Source: Hexactinellida sp. DTS-2022
Taxonomy: Eukaryota; Porifera; Hexactinellida
NCBI GenBank assembly: GCA_028753945.1
Contig: JAPNXP010000002.1
Location: 10,292,001 to 10,356,000 of the forward strand
Direction of reading: 5' to 3'
Length of the DNA: 64,000 nt
Positions within the stretch are counted from its first letter, which is position 1, and each line of letters starts with the position of its first letter. The notes beneath the pieces were generated by a model. It saw nothing but the letters and a program-made list of their open reading frames with translations. It was not told the DNA's origin and searched no databases. Shown here one piece after another: positions 34,072-45,277 of this stretch. The position numbers and the translations under genes are program-made.

Positions 34072-36453
34072 CTAAGGGTCTTGGTCTTCACAGTAGTGAC
34101 ACTCGAATGGGTCCTGTCCCAGCTCCTTCAGGGTAACTTTCATGCACCTAGCGTGATACCACTGGTCACAGAACTCGCAAAAGACCCAATCGTCTATCTT
34201 GCGCTTTCTTCCGATCGGACAATTTCGCAACTTGCACTCCTCGCAAACCGCATCTGAATCATCTCCAGAGGACCCCGTTGGAACTGGTTTCGGCGCAGGG
34301 GTACTGGATGATGCTTCACTGCCAAAAGCTTTGGACTTGTACTTTGTCCCACCCTTTTCCCGCCTGCGTCTGGAAGATTATGCGGTCAGAAACTGGGACT
34401 GGAGTAGCCTTCGTCTCCTCTTCTGGGTATCAGAGATAGCTTTGATTCGACAACGGTTGCGTTCTTTATCCTTCCTCGCGAAATAGAGCAAGGTCTTATG
34501 CGAACAGGCTACTCCTAGGTTGCTAAGTACGCTAGCCAAATATATAGAGCCCTCGTTGAATGTGGTGACCGCCAGCGATGCAGATGCCTGGAGGGACTTC
34601 TGGCCAACACGCTTGATTTTCTGCGCGTTATGCCATAGGACGGAGTGCAGAGATTCATTGGCGTTCTGCGTAATTCCAAGTGTTACGGAGGAACATAGTG
34701 GGATGCTGGCGAACTTCTGATATACTTCCAAGAGGCGAGCCAGTTCTGGTTCCGTGAGGTATGGGGCCCGGAGATTCACCGGTGAAATTGTGGCGTCATC
34801 CTTCATTTCAGCAATATTCTTCCCCATATAGCATCAAGAATTTATGGTATGAGGACAGTTATCATGGTTCTCAACAAGGTGATCAGCAAGGACATAGAGA
34901 GCTTTCTGTATTTCTTCATGACTCTTTCCCCTGTTCTGTACAATAACCAGCCCATAGAGATGCGCGATTCGCTGAATCTTAGTAGGTCCAATTGGTTTCG
35001 ATACTAGTTGTTTGGTACTTGCCTTCTTTAGCTGTCCCTTTAGCCGCTTCTTTGTATGACCTAAGCACTCTTCCTTCCGCACTAGCTCGAGTGAATCGTA
35101 GGGATTGCTGTCAGATAGTCGTTTGAAAGAAGAAGAGTCCCCATCTCCAATGTAGGTAGTGTATGCCAGCTGATTCTTGGAAACGGATCTGGCCCAGATC
35201 TCCAATGCACCAGCGGATTCCATGGATTGGCTGCTTCGTTTGTAGTTAGCAGGACACTCGGATTGATGTATAGCCCAGAATTCCTCATAATTCTCTGTTT
35301 CCTCAGCCTTTTTCTCCTCAGTCCATCTGACACATTTGTTACAGACTCGCTCGTAAAGCTGATAATCCAATACCAAGCCTGTATCAATCTCAATAGCCGC
35401 ACAAAAGCCTTGGTTTGAGTAATGTCCACGAGTGTGCCAAGAGCCATCAAAACTGAGAGATTAATTTCCACATTCAGGAATATTAGAGATCGGAGAGAAA
35501 GATCGCACTTTATTAGCCGCCAATGACATGGACTGCTCGCAGATATCAGCTGTCGCCGCTATAAAATTTCTGAGATAATTTCGAGGTAGATCTCTCCAGC
35601 TGTTTTGGATTCCCAGTATGTGACAGGTTTGAACAAAGTCCGTCCAGCTTGAAGAAGTAGTATGGGCAGCCAGAATCGCTCTGTAGTTCACCTCTGACTT
35701 CCTATGTGTCAACATATGTGGATCGTTCAAAGCTTGGGCTGGTGTTGTGCCAATGGGAATTAAGTTTGGAAATTCCGCAATAATCTGGTGACAACGTGAG
35801 CATTTGAGTAAGAAGTATGACTGCATCCCTTCGCGAAAGCTGTATTCATAAAGAGCCAAGTGTCCTGTGCAGTCGTTTGTTGTACATTTCAGTAGATTGA
35901 ACACCTTGCCGAGTATAGACATGTCCATCACTTGAGAACCTTGAGGGACATAAAGGACACGATACTGAGGGTTGTCATCTTTTCGGCATTGAATAGAACA
36001 CTTCTCCGGTTTACGAGGAAATGAGACGTAGTCAAACAGCCTAGACTTGGGCTTTGTATGTTGAACAAGTTCGCGTTTCTTAGGAGAAGGACTAAACGAC
36101 AATTTCCTCTTCACGTTTGTGCCCTTCTTATAATGGCCGGAGTGAACACGCTTCCTCCTGGAGTGTCCCTTAGGTTTGGGAGTTTCGGAGTCAGTGGAGG
36201 CTTGGGAGGCTTGGGAGGCTTGGGAGGCTTGGGAGGCTTGGGAGGAGATTCCAAATTCGGAGAAAGACTCCCCCAAACCTGTAGGAGTTGCTGGAGGTGG
36301 AGAAATAGGAGTGGCAAATGTGGAGGAAGAAGAGGTAGACTGAGGGGGAGGCGTAGCTGAATCGGTAGTTGATTCATAATCTGAAGGTATTGCGAGTAGA
36401 GGCAGATCGCGGCTGCTAAGTCGAGAGATTAGTTCCTGTTCGGAAGAAGACAT
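34072..36453 (-). pseudogene. Mutator-like transposase with C-terminal PHD finger, three in-frame stops
   Basis: One frame of 794 codons runs from ATG at 36453 to TAG at 34072-34074 and is broken only at codons ending 35461 (TAA), 34834 (TGA) and 34378 (TAA), without any shift. Order: Ser/Pro-rich N-terminus with an (SQA)n run from a 9-bp repeat at 36203-36245; basic stretch; zinc-ribbon-like Cys pairs (LKCTTNDC, KCSRC); SFDGSWHTRGHYSNQGF with the first catalytic Asp at about 35445; a Cys pair (CNKC); YIGDGDSSSFKRL with the second; KEECLGHTKKRL; NESLHSVLWHNAQK with the catalytic Glu; a basic region; and a PHD-type zinc finger in the last ~60 residues (CEECKLRNC, FCEFCDQWYHARCM, CHYC). This is the animal Mutator-like family with the MULE/Mutator-type DDE domain. 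All catalytic residues survive. Nearby copy 47120-48409 is related. Confidence 0.9.
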
Positions 36454-36592
36454 CTTTGGATTGTAGAAAGGTTTGTAAATATAAATTCTCTTTTTTTGCT
36501 AGTATTATATATAAATAATATTTCTCAAAGTTCCATAAATATCGACTGGAATCTATAAATGGATTCAAAAAGAGACAAAATTAGACATAAAA

Positions 36593-36656
36593 TGACAGCT
36601 GTAATGTGATATAAGCAATAAAATGACAGCTGTAATGTGATATAAGCAATAAAATT
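36593..36656 (+). repeat. 32-bp direct duplication upstream of the Mutator gene
   Basis: AAAATGACAGCTGTAATGTG plus ATATAAGCAAT occurs twice back to back, followed to 36770 by diverged GACATCAGC/GATGTCAGC-type words. It could be subterminal repeats of the transposon, but no matching far end was found. Confidence 0.6.
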
Positions 36657-37125
36657 CTAAATATATGTATTATCAAACAAGATATCAGATGTAATATGAC
36701 ATCAGCAAAATCGTTATAAGTATAATATTACAAACAGATCTAGATATTTCAGCTGATGTCAGCATTACTCACCTAATAATAGATTAGAAACATTCCAGAA
36801 ACCAAGAATTATAACTTGGATAATCTGACATTGCAATATTTGAAATTGATGTAATAAATGTATTTGTGATGTATTTTTGAACGTGTTAGATATCGTGTTT
36901 CGAAAGGAGAAATCATTAGAAAAAAATTATTTTTTTACGAATTTACAAATAAAGTGGCTTCTGTATTTGACTTGGTATGTATTCGAAAAATTAAAAAATG
37001 ATAAATTTGAGTTTCGCAGGGTCTTAGGTATTGGCAGAAGTGTCTATATACAAAAAGTTAACATTTCAACAAAACTTATTTTTTCGGGGAAAAAATCCGA
37101 AAATAGTAGTCGTAGGTAGCGTTAA

Positions 37126-38468
37126 GGTTTAGGTATCCTGTAGAGCAGTGGTTCTCAAACTGTGGTACGCGAGCTCCTTCTAGTGGTACGCGGAGCTATA
37201 GGCGGAGGAAGGAGGAGTCAGGGGAAGGGGGGGCACTTGCTCCGTTTATTGTTGATATTATTCAACACATTCAATACCTTCAATTATCTAATGTTGCTAG
37301 ATTACACATTCTAAATCAATTGTATTTTGACTTTGTCAGCAAATTATGCTTCCTGCAGGTAGATTAGTGGTTAACATTAACTCTGCAAAACAATTCCTGT
37401 AGGTAAACTCCCCAAACCCCTCATTAGGTCGCTCGCTACGCTCGCTGCTTGTACCTTTGATCTCGCAGAGACTTTCTCCTAGCTACGCCCTTGAGAGAGG
37501 GTATATAATTATACCTTTAAAATACATCAAAATTGAAATGTTATTAAATACATTGGAAATGTACTTTAGTACCATATGCTGTACGTAGTTTTCAGGGTTG
37601 TATTCAAATATCGATCAATATGGTGGTACACGGAGACCCTAATATTAGATGAAGTGGTACGCGCTGTGAAAAGTTTGAGAACCACTGCTGTAGAGCACTT
37701 CTACTAAACATATTTACCCTTTTTGATTGAAATTTTACAGCGGATTTACATCTTCTTCAGGATGCCAAAAATACAATAGTATTGGCAAATATACTAGGAG
37801 AGGAATATTCTTCTTTATATTTTATCATATTTGCGGATAGATATATTAGCAATGATAAACAAGACTAATAATATTATTGATAAATGTGTTTAGCTGGATG
37901 TAATATAAATTTTGAGTCTAGGAGATGTGAATATCCACATATAAATTGATTTGGAATACTTTTATGCGATGTCGACCTTCAAACGAAGATTTCCTGATCC
38001 AAAATCCAAAATACACATGAACTATTCTTAATAGACTAAATATCACGACTCAAAAGTTTTAATTATTGTGTTTGGAGATAGCGGGATTTGAACAAAGTGA
38101 CCCCCGATGGAAATGGCTTAGGTGGAGGATACTAAAAGTCTGTATCATTGAAAGGTACAATATTTTTCCATAGGATTTGAAATTAAGATGCGACATATGC
38201 TCTTCTATCCAAATATAAGATAAAACCTATATGTGGCAATGCCCCGGAATTATCCATTTCTATGCTATACAGCTACCTATACCAGAACCCCTTTATTTCC
38301 ATTCAAAACTCGAGGTGAGTCAAATTGGAGAAATAAATGGAATTTTTCTTAGGAATTCTGTGAGAGTACACATGTGTATTCATACAATCCGAAAATGCAT
38401 TCAAAACGAGATATAGAATAGTTTGGGATTTTATAGAAATTTGGGGATTTTCTAGAGGATACCTGAAA
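37126..38468 (+). mobile_element. Second copy of the GGTCCAGGTATAC TTAA element, hit by a hAT element
   Basis: Left end GGTTTAGGTATCC and right end GGATACCTGAAA with TTAA outside both (37122-37125, 38469-38472). Interior follows the copy at 3011 (TTTACAGCG, CATCTTCTTCAGGATGCC) but lacks the ~82-bp array. Its 3' part matches 52268-52581. Confidence 0.8.
37146..37687. mobile_element. hAT-type MITE with exact 8-bp duplication
   Basis: Ends CAGTGGTTCTCAAACT and AGTTTGAGAACCACTG are perfect inverted copies; CTGTAGAG is duplicated (37138-37145, 37688-37695). The homologous element at 3011 reads TCTAGAGCACTTCT without a break, giving an empty site. Confidence 0.96.
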
Positions 38469-38469
38469 T

Positions 38470-38790
38470 TAATAATTGTAGAATGCAAAGATTCTGATAA
38501 AATCTACTGATTATTTGGAAATCTAAAGTAAAAAAGAATTGATCGATATCGAAAATTCTGTATGGCATAATGCATAGTGCTAATGTAGTAGAGTTAAACT
38601 TGCACTATAATAGAACTTGCGCCAAATAGAGTAAAGAGCTTGAATTTATTTTAACTAATATGGATTCACTGTTAGGGTATTTTAAAGTATTGATATCCAA
38701 TTCAAATTTTTCGATTTTAGAAATTCTGAGTTCTAGATCCTTCTTAGGATAATTTGTACTGTTCGAAACGCAATATTATCGGGTGTCCAA
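38470..38790 (-). repeat. R1 fragment
   Basis: Matches 22320-22640 over ATTCTGTATGGCATAA-like, TAATAGAACTTGCGCC and ATGGATTCACT. Confidence 0.65.
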
Positions 38791-39195
38791 AATTTTCAAA
38801 TTGAATTCTCGTTAAGAGATAAGTGTTTCTACAAAGGTTGCCAAGTTCGATAGTGCATATTCTCCTATCAGAATTGAAAATTCCCAGGATGGCAGTTAGT
38901 TGGGTGTGAACTTGGGAAATTGTTCTTTGTAGAATTATTCTACTAGTCATAAACTTCATCCAATAAATTGGCATTCGTTCGAAAATGCTCTTCTAGCAAC
39001 ACTTCCAGTATATGTCGTTGATCCTGAAGCTTCTGATTCATCAACTTTTAAACCTGTTTTTTCTTGACAAGTGTTCTTACAATTATAATTGACTGTTTAA
39101 TCGTCTGAGAGGTAGGTGACCACTAAAACCTTCCACAATTCAATGGTAGACAAGAAGTTCCAACCATCTGAAAATACAGGTACATGAGTGTAGAG
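38790..39195 (-). pseudogene. RAG1-like transposase relic C, C-terminal fragment
   Basis: Minus-strand reading from 39195 gives CIFRWLELLVYH, then KTGLKVDESEASGSTTYTG and SVARRAFSNECQF (the TNDGNTARRFF block), then TQLTAILGIFNS and LGNLCRNTYLL. The last two match relic B's TQLSAILRIFNS and LGKLCKETYLI, so B and C belong to one family. Frames change several times. Confidence 0.78.
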
Positions 39196-39230
39196 GAGAA
39201 GCAGGTGAAAATTGATTGTAGAAATAGGAA

Positions 39231-39570
39231 GGTTCAGGCATACTCTAGAAAATTCCAAAATTTAGATAAAATCCCAACTTTTGTCTATTTCACTAGTATT
39301 TCATTTTTGGATTGTATGGATACCCATGTGTACTCTCACGAAATTTCTAAGAAAAATTCTAAAAATTATCCAGTTTGACAGACTTTAGTCACCACGTTTC
39401 TAGGAATATATAGTTATATTATCTTTTTCAAAAGCCTATACTCAAGCGTACATTTTCGAACTTTGGTAGGATTAATATTTTCAATATAGATGGTAGAAAC
39501 TAAAACTCAACGGTTTTGAGATGCTTTCGTACATTATAATTAACAGTTAAACTCCCTAGTGTTCATCATT
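39231..39570 (-). repeat. Inverted fragment of the GGTCCAGGTATAC TTAA element
   Basis: Begins GGTTCAGGCATACTCTAG and carries the complement of the TACACATG...CCAAAAATACA region, then AACGGTTTTGAGATGC, matching 4600-4757 and 3400-3430 in reverse. Confidence 0.65.
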
Positions 39571-39749
39571 GGTTGTAAATATATTACAGAAATACTTGAT
39601 TTGAGAAATATTATTTCTTTCTATGCTAATTCATTTGCCAATATTAATGCATTTTTGAATACATCTAGCTTTTGCGAATACGAAACTGTAAGGCGGTTTC
39701 AATTAATGTAAAGAATTTGAAAATTCCTGAGAAATATTCCGCAACCCTA

Positions 39750-40440
39750 AGGAGTCAGGAAGTTAAATATGGCCAGTTTCAATAGAGCGTCTCTCAAAGT
39801 TAATCAGAACACTCCAATTTTTATGTCCGCACGACTGGAAGCACATCAAAAGTCATCAAAAATATTTAGAGAAGATTATAATGTATATTCTTGTCATGAA
39901 AGTACAAACATTCCCAAATTCCGTTTGAAATTCGGACAAATGGACACTAAACCACGTGACATCGGTATTTTATAACGGGTCTAAATACCTCTATTATATA
40001 ATTGAATTTGTATTGATTAATGAAAACAGGTTATTCGGTTTCAGCATATTTGAAATGTATAAACTAAACTTAATTTGTCGTAATGGATAGTTATAAAATG
40101 TTCTCGCTTGTATTTGAATTGAAGCTAAATTTAGAATTATCTAGAACTACAATTTCAGCTAAAATGATCATGCATATTTGGAGTGCAATTGTATTGCTTC
40201 TAGGCACTCAATTGCTTAGAAATTTGAAATGAGCTTTATTCAAACAATTAGTAATCAATTGAATCGCTTAGAAACGAATTCTATTTTTTCCCTATTCTTT
40301 GGTTCTAAACCACTGTGTAAACTGCTTAGTTATGCAATTACAGGCAATAATAGAGAGTTACACTCAAATATTCACAATAAGCTTGAAACCACCCGTATCG
40401 CTAATACAACTTTCGCGGCAAGCTTCCTTAACTGTGGCTC
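39750..40440. repeat. Region ending in an R3-type terminus
   Basis: GAGTCAGGAAGTTAAATATGG at 39752 recurs at 63737 and, diverged, at 63972. GCTAATACAACTTTCGCGGCAAGC followed by TTCCTTAA at about 40400-40435 is the R3 right end. The left R3 end was not located. Confidence 0.5.
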
Positions 40441-40552
40441 TATTAAGGGGATTTACTGTATATCTATGTACTTTGTCAAACTTAATCATAAACGATTACT
40501 GAGATGTAATTGCCACTTAAATTCAAGTGAGAGTAATTAGTGATTTATTAAT

Positions 40553-40705
40553 GAATAAAGTACAATAACATAAACAAGCAATTAATTAATAGTACAATAA
40601 AATAAACAAACAATTAATTAATAGTACAATAACATATACAACTAATTAATAGTACAATAACATCTACAAACAATTAATTAAACGAATAACCTATATATAA
40701 TACAA
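40553..40705 (+). repeat. ~37-bp AT-rich tandem repeat
   Basis: ATTAATAGTACAATAACAT and ACAAACAATTAATT alternate in four to five degenerate copies. Confidence 0.85.
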
Positions 40706-40714
40706 TTAATTAAC

Positions 40715-41335
40715 GAGATACAATGGTGGATTTTCGACACCCGATAACCCCAAATTATTATTGCGTCTTTAGACATTACCTTTTAGTAGGAACAAAAAAC
40801 AATATTATCACAATTCTCTAAAATGAAAATTTGAATTAGATATTGATAGTTTTGCAATAGCGTAATAGTGAATCCATACAGGTCAATATAAATTCTAGCT
40901 ATTTACTCTATTTGGCGCAAGTTCTATTATAGTGCAAGTTTAACTCTACTACATTAGTACAAGGGATTTTGCCACACAGAATTTTCGTTATCGATTTGAT
41001 TCTTTTTTCTATAGATTTTCAAATAATCACTCGATTTAATCAGAAATTTGGCATTATAAAATTATTATCTCTAAAACTTTGTATTAAAGTTGAAAATCTA
41101 CAAGGATATCCCAAGAACAACTGACAAGGATCATTTTTGAGGAATAATCTTTCTCTCTACGACTTATACTTTTGAGATATGCGAGCTATACAAAGGTCAC
41201 TCCCCGGAAAAATCAAACGGAATGTTTTTGTATAAAATGACGGTAATTTTGAACTTTGGTGACGTCAAAAAGGTATAAAAAATGTCTGAATCAAATTTTC
41301 TTTTGGATTTGGATAGATAGCATGTCAAAGTATAG
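40715..41335 (+). repeat. R1 copy
   Basis: Starts TTAACGAGATACAATGGTGG like the R1 terminus, then carries ATTATTATTGCGTC, TTTGGCGCAAGTTCTATTATA, ACTTTGTATTAAAG, GACTTATACTTTTGAGAT and TGACGTCAAAAAGGT. The far terminus is not recognisable. Confidence 0.8.
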
Positions 41336-41349
41336 CTAGGAGAGGTTAA

Positions 41350-42290
41350 GTGATTCTAGCACCTCGGGTGTCTGAGAAGTAAAATGGACTAGAAAACGTA
41401 CCCTCGAATGAGATTATTGGCCATAAAAGTTTAAAATTTAACTTATTAAGGATGCTTGATTCGTGCGTATTAGCTATGATATTTCTTATAAACTTCAACC
41501 TTAATTTACTCAAAACTGGATTTTTTGACAAAATATGACTTTTTTACATTGAAGTACTCAAGCAAATACTCCAAAAATCCCAGGCAATTATGTATATGGT
41601 CTGAACTTTATATTGCAAGCACTTTGGAAATAACAAACAATTGGTGTATGTGCTACATGGGGAAGAAGGTGAAAAATGTCATTTTTTGACCTTGTATTGA
41701 CAATTTCTATTGCTTCAAATAAATTAATATGTTCTAAACAATTTACAGGTCTGAAGTCCTTGCAAAATTTAGTACTCGTGGTAATGATTAATCACTGAAA
41801 TTATTGGAGTGATACGAATGATTTTCGCCGGACGAAAAAGTCGATTATTCTGAATACTGCAATGTTACTGACATAGGATGCCAAAAATATAGTTATTCAA
41901 TCGCATGCCAAAAATAGATCTAAGTAATTTATAGATGTATACTTATAATCTTAGTTGGCTAATTACAATTTATGTTTCAGGTATAACTCTTCACTTTTTA
42001 CATTATTGGTGAAACTACCCATACCCCTAATACACATTCCTCGGCAAGCATCCTTAACTATTTTTTTTGAGCAATTGTTGAGTATTTTCGTCAATGAATG
42101 CTTGAATAGATTAATTTATACTACCAATCTCACCATAGTTGAGGAATACAATAATGATAATCGTTCAAAGTGGTGAAACCTGTTATCCGCTCTACAAAAT
42201 AGCTCATAACTCTGAAAATACGCTTGGGCCAGAATCCAAACCATGTACAAACGATAGTTATGGTCCTAAGGCATTGCTTGACACAAAAGG
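41350..42290 (+). repeat. R2 copy split by a TTAA element
   Basis: 41350-41446 and 42058-42290 match 8780-8860 and 8870-9080 respectively; the break falls at a TTAA. Confidence 0.82.
41450..42053. mobile_element. R3 copy, 604 bp, TTAA-flanked
   Basis: Ends GGATGCTTGATTCG and CGGCAAGCATCC are inverted near-copies between TTAA sites 41446-41449 and 42054-42057. The R2 copy at 8860 has the uninterrupted sequence. Confidence 0.9.
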
Positions 42291-42743
42291 AAAATGGGGT
42301 CATGTTGACTTTTGGGCTAAACTTAGTGTTTTTTTAATTTTAAATTTTAAATATTATTTATAATTATTTATACTAATTATTTAAATATCATAAATATCTG
42401 AGATGTTACACGATTTAAACAAACTTTCAATTTATTAATAGGTCCTTATGGCACGTGCCACCTATACAAGTGGGTCTTGACACCTTGAGGTGATGATGAC
42501 ATCGTTAAAAAAATGTGTTTTACAATTTTGTTAATTCGATATTTAAAATGGGTTGGTTGGTGTTGGTCGATGACCCAACACTCACATAAAAAATACTGAC
42601 TCATCAGCTATTATATTCTACTCAAACTTGAATATATCTAAAATGAAGTGTACTAAATGGAAACTTCCACCAATCTAAGGGTCGATGCCTTCTGTAGCAT
42701 CTTTTTGAAATAATTTAACACCTTCATAGTGATGATGACATGG

Positions 42744-42873
42744 AGAAAAAATCCAAATTGCAGCCTGTGCCGACAGCATGTTCCTTCGGAGGCACTATCA
42801 ATAAACCTCCACCAAAATATAGTGCCACCAAAGGAACATACGTCGGCACAGGCTGCAATTTTGGATTTTTTTT
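42744..42873. mobile_element. Foldback MITE, GTGCCGACAGCA arms
   Basis: Arms of about 54 bp (TCCAAATTGCAGCCTGTGCC... and its near-perfect complement) with a 20-nt centre. A second copy is at 44108-44236. Confidence 0.88.
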
Positions 42874-42984
42874 TTTCTCCGTAGACGAAGCCCTGGCCAC
42901 ACCTTTATATATAGAGAGCTTAAACTTGGCATATATGTGCGGAGTGCCCTTCTAATTTGCACCTGGGGTACGATTTATGATCAA

Positions 42985-43250
42985 ATAATTTTAACACCTA
43001 TTTAATCCAATTATGGCTTAGCCAATTAAATTCGAGGGTTGTCCCATTATGGATTAGCAGCTAGCATCCAATTAGTATAAAAGGATTTTCTATCAATTGT
43101 TAGTGTGCATATAGAATGGCTAACCGAAGCAGTAATTTAATTGGTCGAGAGTAAGAAGTCTTAGCTAATTCTATTTTGCTATTACCTTTATTAACTAATT
43201 CTATTTATTAATTACCTCTATTAGCTAATTCTATTATGCCAGTTTGCTAT
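42985..43250 (+). repeat. Dispersed repeat and TTAGCTAATTCTATT tandem tract
   Basis: 42985-43140 matches 14950-15130. 43155-43245 holds about three copies of a ~37-bp unit with (T)TAGCTAATTCTATT. Confidence 0.7.
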
Positions 43251-43278
43251 TTCTATTGAAGTACAAATTAATTCTAGC

Positions 43279-44001
43279 TAGTGATCGACCGGGACCAATA
43301 TCTTTTCCGGGGACGGGACCGGGAACGGGAACATAATTTTTCATCTGGACCGGGTTTTAACCGGGATTAATACCGGGATCGAAGTAAATCAAATGATGGC
43401 CCTTACAATAGACAAGTTGTTCCCATTAGGGGTTCTACCACACGTAGGGGAAGTTTACCTGGTACACGGGGCGAAGAATGGGAAGGTGTAGTTAGAATTC
43501 ATATTGTAGAATAATGTTATCAATGTTGTTTTGCAAAAACACAGCCACCAAAAATCAAAAGATAATTATTCACAATTCCTCAAATAGATTATGTCAATCA
43601 TATTTCCACTGTTAATCAGCAGTTGGATTCTTACCAATATGAAATAGTAATATAGAATGAATAGACACTTTGGGTTATATTGGTTGTTTTAGTAGATCGT
43701 AAATACTAATTTAGAATTTGGATGTTATTTTAGGATTGACTTCCACATGAAAGAAAAAGATGATACTAATATCACCTTCCATTTCATAAATACTATGTCA
43801 GAGGACTTGGAATACTTAATGAAAAAAGTTCATTTTTAGAATTTTATCTTCACTGACAAAATTCATTCATTCAATTTACAAATTTGAGTTGTCCATTCCC
43901 GGTAAGGAATCCCAGGAAAACATCAATATTTACCAGGACCGGAACCGGGACGGGACTCTAAAAACAGCCGGGACTAAAACGGGAATCCCGGACGTTTCCT
44001 A
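43279..44001. mobile_element. hAT-type element with TAG...CTA ends
   Basis: Ends TAGTGATCGACCGGGA and the complement of TCCCGGACGTTTCCTA pair imperfectly; ATTCTAGC is duplicated exactly (43271-43278, 44002-44009). Subterminal GGGACGGGA words cluster at both ends. No transposase frame. Confidence 0.85.
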
Positions 44002-44107
44002 ATTCTAGCGAAGTATAAATTAATATATAAATTATATAATTGTTTTCTTTTTCATTATTTCACTTTCTGAAATGGTTCAACACCTTCATAGTGATGGCAT
44101 TACGTAA

Positions 44108-44236
44108 AAGAAATCCCAAATTGCAGCCGTGCTGACAGTATTTTCCTTGGAGGCACTATCAATTACCCAACCGGTAGCCACCAATAGATAGTGCCACCAA
44201 AGGGAAATACGTCTGCACAGCTGCAATTTTTTCTTT
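44108..44236. mobile_element. Foldback MITE, second copy
   Basis: Same arms as 42744-42873 with several substitutions; both are preceded by CACCTTCATAGTGATG, so the family extends beyond the arms on the left. Confidence 0.85.
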
Positions 44237-44449
44237 ATGTACCAGTGTCTCTTATTTGAGACTTGCAATAATTAGCGTTCTCAATATAATTATTAATTAG
44301 CTACTGTAGTCACAGCGCTTGTACATGCTGCTTATATATTATGTCTAAGTATTCAACAAATTAATAGAAATCAGGCTATGCTAACTGACTCTTGTGACAT
44401 CACACAAGTGGAATTATACAATTATAAATTAGGCCGTACATTTCTAGCC

Positions 44450-45220
44450 TAGATTTTCTTGACTTAAAGAAAGTATTCGATATATAATGGAATTTCTCTT
44501 TCAACGTATACAGCCCGAAGAAATGCTTAATGTTCGACACAGTACCCTTCCGTGTTTGGGTTCTTCTTTCAGACAGAGTGTGAAATCAGATTTAGCTGCC
44601 ATTCTGCCCAGAGAACACTTGCCATCAGTTCCTCTATGAGAATGATTGCCCCTATTCGGACATTAAAATCATATTTCATTTTCCTCTAATAAATGGATAT
44701 GTACCAAATCAAGGATGATAAGTTCAAATCAAACGTATGCCCAATCATATCATAGCTTTGTGATAACGTCAAGGACATAATTCATCCCGTTCTACTCTTT
44801 CAGTTCTTCCTAAATTTAGGATTTTTACTTCTCTACCCCTTAGCTTTGCCATTGCCCACTATGCTGATGTGGTACTATTCATTCCCCGATATGATGCATG
44901 ATAAACAGTTAAAAGACGATGGAGATCTCAATATTTTGAAAACTCGATTGTTGTGTATTTATTTGTTGTCCTGATTGTAATAATTTATTTAGTAATCGCA
45001 TCTGTTTGGGTGGAGACAAACTTCCAAATGTTATAGTTAATTGGCAAGAATTTGCGGACGCTGAAGACAAATTCCGCGTAATTACTAAAGCACTAATTTC
45101 CTAGTTCTAATTTTAGTTTATTGTATAGAAAATAAGTTAACAGATTAATTTTAATTCAAAATGAACGTAGGCTAGCTTTCAAAGGGTTTAAATATTCGAT
45201 GAGTATATTTATTTCCGTTT
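44450..45220. other. No recognised gene; possible short exon
   Basis: A plus-strand frame from 44489 reads MEFLFQRIQPEEMLNVRHST and continues about 30 residues with protein-like composition before a stop. No family recognised; the rest is AT-rich and uninformative. Confidence 0.25.
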
Positions 45221-45221
45221 T

Positions 45222-45277
45222 AACTGTATTTTTCAGTAACTCGGTTTCATACAACCGAGTTACTGAAAAATACAGTT
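45222..45277. repeat. Perfect hairpin, 25-bp arms, 6-nt loop
   Basis: AACTGTATTTTTCAGTAACT(CGGTT) is followed after TCATAC by its exact complement. No terminal repeat family matches it. Confidence 0.95.

Noticed and set aside
36058-36377. Glycine-rich and proline-rich small proteins
   Set aside because: They are other-frame readings of the (SQA)n and Ser/Pro-rich part of the Mutator-like gene.
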